Made by a program: the position numbers and the translations under genes. Shown here piece after piece: positions 25,743 through 33,263 of a stretch of 64,000 nt of DNA. How positions within the stretch are numbered: the stretch's first letter is position 1; each line of letters opens with the position of its first letter. Under the pieces are notes generated by a model. That model was not told the DNA's origin. It was given only the letters and a program-made list of their open reading frames with translations, and made no database searches. Origin of the DNA: Ignavibacteriales bacterium (GTDB lineage: Bacteria > Bacteroidota > Ignavibacteria > UBA10030 > SZUA-254); contig JACRFD010000074.1 of assembly GCA_016218025.1 (NCBI GenBank), positions 1 to 64,000 on the forward strand. Direction: 5' to 3'.

Positions 25743-27011
25743 ATGCCGGTTAAAATTATCGTAGGTGCCCAATGGGGCGATGAAGGAAAAGGAAAAATCG
25801 TCGATCATCTCAGCGAGTCTGTCGACATTGTTGCCCGATATCAGGGCGGAGCCAATGCAGGACATACAGTTGTTATTGGCGATAAGCATTATGTTCTTCA
25901 TCTTATCCCATCAGGAATTTTTCATCCGAAGGTAACATGTGTTATCGGAAACGGAGTTGTAATAGATCCGATAGCTCTTATGGATGAAATACGACAGCTT
26001 CAATCGCTAAATATCAATATTACCGGTCGATTGCTCATCAGTCATAACGCACACCTGATAATGCCCTACCATAAACTGTTAGATTCAATACGCGAGAAAA
26101 CATCCGAGAAAATCGGAACTACTGGCAGAGGAATAGGTCCGGCGTATATCGATAAGTTCATGCGTGTTGGGATTAAAATTGTCGACCTTCTTGATCGTGA
26201 TACGTTTGTTAGCAAGCTGAAGCGAAACATCGAAGAAAAAAATCAAATCCTAAAAAAAATATACGATAACCCGGAACTTGATATTGATTCGATTGTTCAT
26301 GAGTATGAAAATTTCGACAAACAAATAGATGAGTTCATTACAGATACTTCTTTGTTCTTGAATAAGGCTTTAAAAGAAAACAAACAAATCCTCGCCGAAG
26401 GAGCTCAAGGAGCTTTGCTGGATATTGACCACGGAACATATCCATTTGTTACATCCTCCAACCCAACAAGCGGAGGTGCCTGCACCGGATTAGGAATTCC
26501 TCCGACATCTGTTAATTCTATCCTCGGAGTTGTAAAAGTTTACACTACCCGTGTGGGGAATGGTCCGTTCCCAACTGAATTAGAAGATGAAACCGGCGAA
26601 CAACTGAGAACTATTGGCGGTGAATTCGGTGCAACAACCGGCAGACCTCGGCGTTGCGGTTGGTTCGATTCTGCAATGCTAAAATATTCTGCCATGATAA
26701 ACGGCATAACGGAAATTGCCGTCACCAAATTAGATGTATTGGATACTTTCAAACAAATAAAAGTCTGCACTGGTTACACCATAGATGGTAAACCGTTAAA
26801 ATCTTACCCAACCGATCTACGAACTCTTGAAAACGTGAAGCCGGTATATACTGTTTTTGACGGATGGAATAGTTCCACAAAAAATATAAAACATTTTAAC
26901 GAACTGCCGTTAAATGCCAAACTATACCTTGATGTCATTGAAGAATTAACCGGATCAAAAATCAAAATGGTATCTGTAGGCGCCAGAAGAGATCAAACCC
27001 TCATCATCTAA
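25743..27011 (+). CDS. purA: Adenylosuccinate synthetase
   Basis: A 422-aa enzyme joining IMP and aspartate with GTP to give adenylosuccinate, the first AMP-specific step. The N terminus MPVKIIVGAQWGDEGKGK holds the GTP/IMP-binding loop. Other motifs are GGANAGHTV, GTTGRGIGPAY and AEGAQGALLDIDHGTYPFVTSSNP. I start at the ATG at 25743, because an in-frame upstream codon at 25707 would lie inside the terminator. No strong ribosome site is visible. A histidine kinase follows after 4 bp. Promoter not obvious. Confidence 0.97.
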   Translation: MPVKIIVGAQWGDEGKGKIVDHLSESVDIVARYQGGANAGHTVVIGDKHYVLHLIPSGIFHPKVTCVIGNGVVIDPIALMDEIRQLQSLNINITGRLLISHNAHLIMPYHKLLDSIREKTSEKIGTTGRGIGPAYIDKFMRVGIKIVDLLDRDTFVSKLKRNIEEKNQILKKIYDNPELDIDSIVHEYENFDKQIDEFITDTSLFLNKALKENKQILAEGAQGALLDIDHGTYPFVTSSNPTSGGACTGLGIPPTSVNSILGVVKVYTTRVGNGPFPTELEDETGEQLRTIGGEFGATTGRPRRCGWFDSAMLKYSAMINGITEIAVTKLDVLDTFKQIKVCTGYTIDGKPLKSYPTDLRTLENVKPVYTVFDGWNSSTKNIKHFNELPLNAKLYLDVIEELTGSKIKMVSVGARRDQTLII

Positions 27012-27015
27012 TCGA

Positions 27016-28233
27016 ATGGCTTCCCCAAGATCGGCAAATATTAAACTGATATTAGTCATAACCGCGGTTGTGCTTGTCATCGCAACTTTGGTTTATACAC
27101 ATTACATTGTTCGCCAACTTCTTGTGAAGGAAAGAAAAGTTGCAGATTTATATGCACGCTCATTGGAATTTTTAGTCAACTCCCCTGTCGATCAATCAGA
27201 GATCAGTTTTATTTTTAACGAAGTGGTTTTACAATCGATAGATTTTCCGATGGCTCTGACGGATGATAAAAATAATCCGCTGTCTGATATCAGATTAAGT
27301 GTACGGAATATTCATATAGATTCAACATTAACTCAAACCGAGCAGCGAAAATTTCTTGCATCTATGATAAATGACCTCGACGGACAAAATCCTCCAATCC
27401 GTGTTGTCATAAAAACATCGAAATCCGATTCACTTGTACAGTTACTGCATTATGGTGAATCTGATTTTGTCACTAAACTCCGATGGCTTCCTTACATTGA
27501 AATCGCTCTCGCCGGAATGTTTATTCTTTTAGGATATATCGGATTCAGTTACATTAAAAGAAACGAGCAAAGTAATATTTGGGTCGGGATGGCAAAAGAA
27601 ACCGCGCATCAACTTGGCACGCCGCTATCGAGTTTAATGGGCTGGATAGAAATGATGAAAGAGCATGCCTCCGATAATCCGAAACAGCTCGGCACACTCG
27701 CAGAGATGGAACACGACTTGAATCGGTTACAAAAAGTTACAGAGAGATTTTCAAAAATCGGCTCGAAGCCTTCTTTGAAGGAAGAAAATTTGAATGAGGT
27801 TATTGAATCGGTAATCGGTTATTACAAGCAGCGTCTTCCCTCACGATTCGGCAAAGATAAACAAATTTTAATGACCATAAACTCGCCGACTCAAATATTT
27901 GTCCAGATTAACAGGGAGTTGTTCGAGTGGGTAATTGAGAATCTGATAAAGAATGCACTCGATGCGATGGAAGAAAACACCGGCTCGATAATTTTTTCGT
28001 TACAGCAAAAAGGTAAGATTACTTATATCGATGCTCAAGATACCGGCAAAGGTATCGACATGAAATATAAAAAAGATATTTTCCGCCCGGGTTACAGTAC
28101 AAAGAAGCGCGGTTGGGGTTTGGGCTTAAGTCTTTCAAAACGCATTATTGAGGATTACCACAGAGGAAAACTTTTCGTAAAAGAAAGTAGGTTGGGAAAA
28201 GGAACAACTTTTAGGATAAAGTTGGTGAAGTAA
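27016..28233 (+). CDS. Orphan membrane sensor histidine kinase
   Basis: A 405-aa kinase with a transmembrane helix at 9-31, a roughly 125-residue extracytoplasmic domain and a second helix at about 158-180. The dimerisation box is AKETAHQLGTPLSSLMGW, with His198. It differs from the usual SHELRTPL and belongs to the HQLGTPLS-type kinases seen in Bacteroidota/Chlorobi. The ATPase domain has NLIKNALDAMEE, DTGKGIDMKY and GWGLGLSLSKRII. It starts 4 bp after purA and has no adjacent response regulator, so its partner is elsewhere. The purA link is positional only. Confidence 0.9.
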   Translation: MASPRSANIKLILVITAVVLVIATLVYTHYIVRQLLVKERKVADLYARSLEFLVNSPVDQSEISFIFNEVVLQSIDFPMALTDDKNNPLSDIRLSVRNIHIDSTLTQTEQRKFLASMINDLDGQNPPIRVVIKTSKSDSLVQLLHYGESDFVTKLRWLPYIEIALAGMFILLGYIGFSYIKRNEQSNIWVGMAKETAHQLGTPLSSLMGWIEMMKEHASDNPKQLGTLAEMEHDLNRLQKVTERFSKIGSKPSLKEENLNEVIESVIGYYKQRLPSRFGKDKQILMTINSPTQIFVQINRELFEWVIENLIKNALDAMEENTGSIIFSLQQKGKITYIDAQDTGKGIDMKYKKDIFRPGYSTKKRGWGLGLSLSKRIIEDYHRGKLFVKESRLGKGTTFRIKLVK

Positions 28234-28240
28234 TCAAGAA

Positions 28241-28289
28241 AAACCTCCGGTTTCTTACTCAGAATAAACGAGATAGAAACCGGAGGTTT
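28241..28289. repeat. 49-bp inverted repeat (15-19-15), copy B
   Basis: Perfect 15-bp arms AAACCTCCGGTTTCT (28241-28255) and AGAAACCGGAGGTTT (28275-28289) with a 19-nt spacer, 7 bp after the kinase stop. No clean T-run follows, so terminator function is uncertain. Arms match copy A; spacers differ. Confidence 0.85.
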
Positions 28290-28410
28290 ATAAATAATTT
28301 GATTAGATCTCAACCTTTTCAACATTTGAACAGGAATTTTTTTATAATCGAATAAACATAATCCCTCCTCTCATTGCACATCTCACCTATCTTTCGTATA
28401 ATCAATCATT

Positions 28411-30621
28411 ATGAAACGAATTATAATTATCCACCTCCTATTTCTTGTCGCAGTGAATAAGAATTTGGCACAACAATCAACTCCAATAGAATTACATGCC
28501 GGACTTGTTATCACCAATTCGGTAACGGTTAAACCACAGGTTTATTTTTTGAGCCCACCTCCGTCAACTGATTCTTCAGTCATCACCATCCGAGGTGATA
28601 ATATTACAGTCGATTTTGCAGGCGCAACTCTTCGAGGTGAAAATGAAGATGAATATCCTGATAATTATTCAGGAGTTGCTATTCGTATTGAAGGCGGCAA
28701 AAACATCCGCATTATTAATGCACACATTCACGGTTACAAAGTCGCAATTCTGGCACGCGGCACGGAGAACCTTGAACTTATTGATAATGATGTCAGCTAC
28801 AATTGGAAGCCGCGTCTGTTCAGTCTCACCGAACATGAAAGCTTGCTCGATTGGCTTTCGTTTCATCACAACGAAAAAGATGAATGGCTCCGTTATGGCG
28901 CTGGAATTTATCTTTCTTCTGTAAACGGCGGAGTCATCAGGAATAATATTTGTGTGCAAGGAATGAACGGAGTTCTAATCACGCGAAGCAATAATCTTCA
29001 AATAACCGACAACAATTTTTCTTTCAACTCCGGACTCGGGATCGGTTTATACCGTTCATGCAACAATGAGATTACGTATAACAAACTTGATTACAATGTG
29101 CGCGGTTACAGTCATGGTTTCTACAATCGTGGACAGGACTCTGCCAACCTGCTTCTTTATGAACAAAGCTCAAACAATGTGATCGCATACAACTCTGCAA
29201 CACATGGCGGAGATGGATTTTTTCTTTGGGCAGGACAAACCACGATGGATAGTGGTAAAGGCGGGTCAAACGACAATCTTCTTTATGGAAATGATTTCAG
29301 TTTCGCGCCTGCCAACGGCATTGAGGCAACATTCAGCCGGAATAGTTTTATTGCCAACCGACTTGCAGGATCTGATTATGGAATTTGGGGCGGCTACAGT
29401 TATGAATCAAAGATTGCAGGAAATCAATTTGAAAATAATCGAGTGGGTGTTGCGATTGAGCATGGACAGGATAATTCAATCATTGCAAATCGTTTTCATG
29501 GAGATACAACTGCGGTATCTCTTTGGGCGACACCGATTTCACCATCCGATTGGGGATATCCGAAATACCGGGATACTCGAAGTCGTGATTACAGGATAGA
29601 GAAAAATATTTTTGAAGGAAATAAACGAGGTACGAAAGTACTGAACACATCGGGAGTTGCATTATTGAATAATCTGTGGATGAATGTAGATACCACTACA
29701 ATCTTCCGCGATACTGCAAACTTTCATATAGCGGGAAACATTCAATCTGATTCCATCAGTGAAACCAAGATTGATATTCCAAAGGAATATTTAGCATTAG
29801 CACCGAAAACTGACTCTCGCAACGGAATCATTCCGGCATCTCCACTTTCTCAGATGGATCGTTCCGCAATCATTGTCGATGAATGGGGACCATTTGATTA
29901 CCAATCACCAAAACTCTGGCCCGTTAAATCATTGCATGAACTTCCGATTCGATTAAGAACGCTTGGTCCCAAAGGAAAATGGAGCGTCATCCAGAAGCAT
30001 GGAATAGAAATGGTTTCTGCGGTTGATGGAAAAATCGGCGATACAATTATTGTAACTCCTTTGAAAGATTCTGTAGGAAACTGGTTACTGACTTTAGATT
30101 ATCAAGGTGAATCGACAATATCACCAAGAGGTAAAGTAAATGAGGCAGGAATACCTTATCAATTTTCGTTTGAACATTTTGAGCCGGCTATCGACTGGGA
30201 TGTAAGATTTTTTGCATGGACAGATAGTACCGATCCACAAAATAAATATGAAGCTTTCAATCAACTTCTTGGCACCCAGCCAATTTTAATTCAGCAGGTA
30301 CCCCGTTTGGATTACGAATGGTATCGTCCTAAATTTCAAGAACTGCCCCAAGAACGGTTTACATTTGAGGCAAACGGAAGTGTAGCGCTTGAGGAAGGAA
30401 CATACACGTTGCGTACTATCAGCGATGATGGAGTTCGTGTTTGGGTCGATGATTCACTAGCAATTGATAATTGGTCGCAACACGGTTCAAAACTTGATTA
30501 TACTACAATAACCGGAGGGAAACATCGGCTTCGCGTACAATATTTTCAAATAGACGGATGGATGGAATTTCGACTTGATATACTACGAGGAGTGAATCGA
30601 TCTTCAGGCTCACATGAGTAG
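28411..30621 (+). CDS. Secreted right-handed beta-helix protein with C-terminal PA14 domain
   Basis: A 736-aa exported protein with a signal peptide ending near AQQ (residue 22). Residues about 60-440 are a NosD/pectate-lyase-like parallel beta-helix, seen as serial short repeats (NIRIINAHIHGYKVAIL, NLELIDNDVSYNW, GVIRNNICVQGMNGVLI, NLQITDNNFSFNSGLGI). Residues about 600-725 match a PA14 carbohydrate-binding fold (GTYTLRTISDDGVRVWVDD). No T9SS tail is present. The combination suggests binding or cleavage of an extracellular polysaccharide, but no catalytic residues can be assigned. Monocistronic. Confidence 0.82.
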   Translation: MKRIIIIHLLFLVAVNKNLAQQSTPIELHAGLVITNSVTVKPQVYFLSPPPSTDSSVITIRGDNITVDFAGATLRGENEDEYPDNYSGVAIRIEGGKNIRIINAHIHGYKVAILARGTENLELIDNDVSYNWKPRLFSLTEHESLLDWLSFHHNEKDEWLRYGAGIYLSSVNGGVIRNNICVQGMNGVLITRSNNLQITDNNFSFNSGLGIGLYRSCNNEITYNKLDYNVRGYSHGFYNRGQDSANLLLYEQSSNNVIAYNSATHGGDGFFLWAGQTTMDSGKGGSNDNLLYGNDFSFAPANGIEATFSRNSFIANRLAGSDYGIWGGYSYESKIAGNQFENNRVGVAIEHGQDNSIIANRFHGDTTAVSLWATPISPSDWGYPKYRDTRSRDYRIEKNIFEGNKRGTKVLNTSGVALLNNLWMNVDTTTIFRDTANFHIAGNIQSDSISETKIDIPKEYLALAPKTDSRNGIIPASPLSQMDRSAIIVDEWGPFDYQSPKLWPVKSLHELPIRLRTLGPKGKWSVIQKHGIEMVSAVDGKIGDTIIVTPLKDSVGNWLLTLDYQGESTISPRGKVNEAGIPYQFSFEHFEPAIDWDVRFFAWTDSTDPQNKYEAFNQLLGTQPILIQQVPRLDYEWYRPKFQELPQERFTFEANGSVALEEGTYTLRTISDDGVRVWVDDSLAIDNWSQHGSKLDYTTITGGKHRLRVQYFQIDGWMEFRLDILRGVNRSSGSHE

Positions 30622-30734
30622 AATTAAGAAAAGTTCGGTCAGATTGTTTACGCCAGGAAATTATTCAGGGTACGTTCTGTTATTTTAGAAATACACCTCA
30701 GGGTTTGGGTTTAGCTATCCTAACCTTCCGAATC

Positions 30735-30783
30735 AACCTTGCGGAGGTTGATATGGCTATTTTAAGGAAACCTCCGCAAGGTT
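30735..30783. repeat. 49-bp inverted repeat (15-19-15), copy C
   Basis: Perfect 15-bp arms AACCTTGCGGAGGTT (30735-30749) and AACCTCCGCAAGGTT (30769-30783) around a 19-nt spacer. Each arm is itself palindromic (AACCT...AGGTT). Related in arm sequence to copies A and B (shared ACCTCCG). Confidence 0.85.
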
Positions 30784-30872
30784 TATAAGGTGTTGTTGAT
30801 TAATTTGTTTGTAGAAATAAATGCCGAAATTTGTATGTTTTGCAAAAAAAGCAGAGAAGCCAAAATTTTGAC

Positions 30873-30901
30873 TTGACTTAGTAATTAATTATCCTTATTA
30901 T
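30873..30901 (+). promoter_or_regulatory. Sigma70-type promoter upstream of the small ORF and T9SS gene
   Basis: TTGACT (30873-30878), 17 bp, TATTAT (30896-30901). Transcription would begin near 30908 and give a leader of about 140 nt before the small ORF. Confidence 0.55.
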
Positions 30902-31049
30902 ACCTGCTGAAAAGTATGCATATATACTTGGGTAGGGCGGGAAGCTCTTCTCAAGACGATATTAAAGAGATATGTTAGATTTGGTTGGCTGATTCAACAG
31001 AGGATTGAAGTAATTAACATTTTCACGTTTCGTCTAAGGAGATTTTAAA

Positions 31050-31190
31050 ATGAGGAAATATATTTTTCCTTTCACATCTATATCTTTTCCCAAAACTGCA
31101 AAGCAGAAATATTCTGTTGATATTTTAATACTCACTATTCATTCCAAAATCGTTAACATACCTTTCTCAATGCCGAAAAACTTTAAATAG
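31050..31190 (+). CDS. Possible 46-aa small protein or leader peptide
   Basis: An ORF from ATG 31050 to TAG 31188-31190, preceded by AAGGAG with 8-nt spacing, one of the better ribosome sites in the window. The product starts MRKYIFPFTSISFPK and has no clear signal peptide or family. It ends 14 bp before the T9SS cargo gene at 31205, which has only a weak site of its own. It could be a leader peptide coupled to that gene, a real small protein, or the decayed N terminus of an older secreted protein. Coding status is unproven. Confidence 0.4.
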   Translation: MRKYIFPFTSISFPKTAKQKYSVDILILTIHSKIVNIPFSMPKNFK

Positions 31191-31204
31191 ATTGGAAGAA
31201 AAAA

Positions 31205-32917
31205 ATGAAAAAATTAATTCTTATCCCATTCATTATCATCATACTATTCATGAGCGGCGGGAAGCCGGTTAGTAATGGTAAATTGAAGCTGTACAAAGAA
31301 ATTGAGAATTTAAAACAACAAGGAGTTACAACTCGTTTTATTGATAACGAAACGGTTGAGCTAACACAGGGTTGGAGTGGTTTCCGCCGGATAAAGAGTT
31401 TGAAAGAGCCGGATGAGGCGGCGATACGAGCGTGGATAGCGGCAGACAGCATTCCACTTTTAGAAGTTGACCCGGCATTGATTGATACTAACCAGTATAC
31501 TGGATGGTACAAATATTGGACAACTGTGTCAATTGGAAATGGGATTGGTTATCCACCACAGGTAGGCGACCTAGACCAGAATGGAAAAGCCGAGATTTAT
31601 GGAGGATATGCGGATTCAATAAATTTCGATTACGAGACCCATATTAGCGAAGTTGATACTAACCGCAATGTTACACTTCGGTATAAGTACGTTCCTAGAC
31701 GAGGTGCTTCGCAGCAATTGGTTGACGTAGATAGAAATGGATTAAAGGAAATCATGTTCCAGTTGGGCGATTCCTCATTTTTCTACGAGCAGCAATCAGG
31801 AGTGTCATTACCTACGCGGAGAAAATTTGCTCATGCAAAATATGAGTCGTGCGGTGCGATTGGAACCGTAGAAACAATAATTGAGATGGACAATGACTCC
31901 CTTATTGATTTCGTATATCGAGGGAGTGATCCGGATACTGCATGTGTTACTGAGAAAACATATGTTGCAGAGTATCAACCACTTGAAAACAACTTCAAAA
32001 AGGTCTGGTCAACACAACTATTACCACCTGAGAGCGGCATTGGAGGATACGACGTGGGAGATTATGACGGAGACGGACAAATGAATTTCAGTGCCACGGG
32101 TTTATGGGGACAGGTTTGGATTCTGGAGAACAGTGGGGATAACGACTATTATACCAGCTGGAAAGATTCGATTCCATTTGTTAATCTTTTTTACCAAACG
32201 TCAGGTGATGTTGATGGCGACGGCAAGAGAGAATTCTTCGTAAGTGCAACAATGAGCAACGGAAACTGGATAACAGTGTACGAAGCAGACAGTAACGACC
32301 ATTATTCTCCTATCTTCCTTTTTCATCTTTTATCTGGTGGCTCGCTGGATGAGCCGACGCTGATGACAAATGATGTAGACGGAGACGGGAAACTTGAGTT
32401 TGTTATCTTAAGCGGTGCAGACTTATTTATATTCAAGTCAGATAACCATAACAACTATCGTCTCTGGTACTACAAACTGAATGATGCCAAACAGAGTATT
32501 CAGTTCTATGATTTTACAAAGGATGGCAAAAAGGACTTTATTATTACCAAATCACGCGGCACCCAAAACGGTTTTGTATATTTTTATAGTGATATTTTTA
32601 CAGCATCTGGCGTCACTTCGGTTGAAGATGGTGATAATCAAATATCTGTTCCATATTTAATCTCATTAGAGCAGAATTACCCTAATCCATTCAATGCTTC
32701 AACAAATTTTATATTAAAGATTTCAGAATCTGGGTTTGTTACTCTCAAAATTTTCGATATGCTCGGAGAGGAAGTAGGCACGGTAATATCTAAGCATTTT
32801 ACGCAGGGTAGCTATACCATACCATGGAATGCAAATAAATTGCCAAGTGGAATTTATTTTGTGCGGATGAATTCCGGCTCATTCAATGATGTGAGGAAGA
32901 TAGTATTGGCAAAGTAG
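31205..32917 (+). CDS. T9SS cargo protein with seven FG-GAP/VCBS-like repeats
   Basis: A 570-aa exported protein. The N-terminal hydrophobic stretch (4-16) acts as signal. Seven acidic Ca-loop-like repeats are visible: GDLDQNGKAEI, DVDRNGLKEI, EMDNDSLIDF, GDYDGDGQMNF, GDVDGDGKREF, NDVDGDGKLEF and DFTKDGKKDF. This fits a seven-bladed FG-GAP/VCBS propeller. The C terminus (about 485-570) is a type A T9SS sorting domain beginning QNYPNPFNAS and ending SGIYFVRMNSGSF...KIVLAK, predicting export across the outer membrane and surface attachment or release. A homologous but orphan tail lies 144 bp downstream. No T9SS machinery genes are in this window. Confidence 0.85.
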   Translation: MKKLILIPFIIIILFMSGGKPVSNGKLKLYKEIENLKQQGVTTRFIDNETVELTQGWSGFRRIKSLKEPDEAAIRAWIAADSIPLLEVDPALIDTNQYTGWYKYWTTVSIGNGIGYPPQVGDLDQNGKAEIYGGYADSINFDYETHISEVDTNRNVTLRYKYVPRRGASQQLVDVDRNGLKEIMFQLGDSSFFYEQQSGVSLPTRRKFAHAKYESCGAIGTVETIIEMDNDSLIDFVYRGSDPDTACVTEKTYVAEYQPLENNFKKVWSTQLLPPESGIGGYDVGDYDGDGQMNFSATGLWGQVWILENSGDNDYYTSWKDSIPFVNLFYQTSGDVDGDGKREFFVSATMSNGNWITVYEADSNDHYSPIFLFHLLSGGSLDEPTLMTNDVDGDGKLEFVILSGADLFIFKSDNHNNYRLWYYKLNDAKQSIQFYDFTKDGKKDFIITKSRGTQNGFVYFYSDIFTASGVTSVEDGDNQISVPYLISLEQNYPNPFNASTNFILKISESGFVTLKIFDMLGEEVGTVISKHFTQGSYTIPWNANKLPSGIYFVRMNSGSFNDVRKIVLAK

Positions 32918-32930
32918 AAAGCAGATTGTT

Positions 32931-32976
32931 AGTGCGACGCACTTTCGTCTGATATCGAGAGTAAGTGCGTCGCACT
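32931..32976. repeat. Inverted repeat (14-18-14), copy D
   Basis: Arms AGTGCGACGCACTT (32931-32944) and AAGTGCGTCGCACT (32963-32976) around 18 nt, 13 bp after the T9SS gene stop. Each arm is almost a perfect palindrome around its central A or T. Confidence 0.8.
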
Positions 32977-33006
32977 TGACCTTTATTTACCTTCGCAAAG
33001 ATTTGA

Positions 33007-33055
33007 AACTGCGACTCACCTGCGATAGACATTCACAAGTAGGTGAGTCGCAATT
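33007..33055. repeat. 49-bp inverted repeat (15-19-15), copy E
   Basis: Arms AACTGCGACTCACCT (33007-33021) and AGGTGAGTCGCAATT (33041-33055) pair with one mismatch across a 19-nt spacer. Unlike the other copies, its arms are not self-palindromic. Confidence 0.75.
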
Positions 33056-33060
33056 ATTTT

Positions 33061-33171
33061 AGTAACAAGTCGGTAACATTCAATGGATCAAATTTATCGA
33101 GCGGAATCTATTTTGTTAGGATGAACGCTGGTTCATTTAACGAGGTGAGGAAAATCGTACTGGCGAAGTAA
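33061..33171 (+). pseudogene. Orphan T9SS C-terminal tail fragment
   Basis: Without a start codon, the frame ending at TAA 33169-33171 encodes NLSSGIYFVRMNAGSF followed by NEVRKIVLAK. It is nearly identical to the last 27 residues of the T9SS protein at 31205 (PSGIYFVRMNSGSFNDVRKIVLAK). Upstream of about residue 1 the similarity ends at the repeat copy E. I read it as a remnant of a duplicated or deleted cargo gene. The whole gene may once have ended here. Confidence 0.75.
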
Positions 33172-33209
33172 GCTAATGAAAAAGTTGAATATTTGATCTC
33201 GTAACCTTA

Positions 33210-33263
33210 TTGAGAAGATAATCTTCATTAATTAAAAATCTTACCCGAAGATTATCTTCTCAA
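33210..33263. repeat. Inverted repeat (17-20-17) at the M1 gene stop, copy F
   Basis: Perfect 17-bp arms TTGAGAAGATAATCTTC (33210-33226) and GAAGATTATCTTCTCAA (33247-33263) with a 20-nt spacer. The right arm encodes the last residues and stop (LRR, TAA) of the minus-strand M1-like gene. The arms contain GAAGAT-A-ATCTTC palindromes. It may act as a terminator, though its T-run is weak. Confidence 0.75.

Larger units (their letters stand above)
30622..31049. other. Intergenic leader region with repeat and promoter
   Basis: These 428 bp hold the inverted repeat copy C (30735-30783), a near-consensus promoter (30873-30901) and a roughly 140-nt leader that ends at the AAGGAG before the small ORF at 31050. 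The leader contains a small hairpin (AAGTAT...ATACTT at about 30912-30929). I do not recognise a known riboswitch in it. Confidence 0.6.

Noticed and set aside
30902..31049. Riboswitch in the leader of the small ORF
   Set aside because: No core of a known class was recognised; only a short hairpin is seen.
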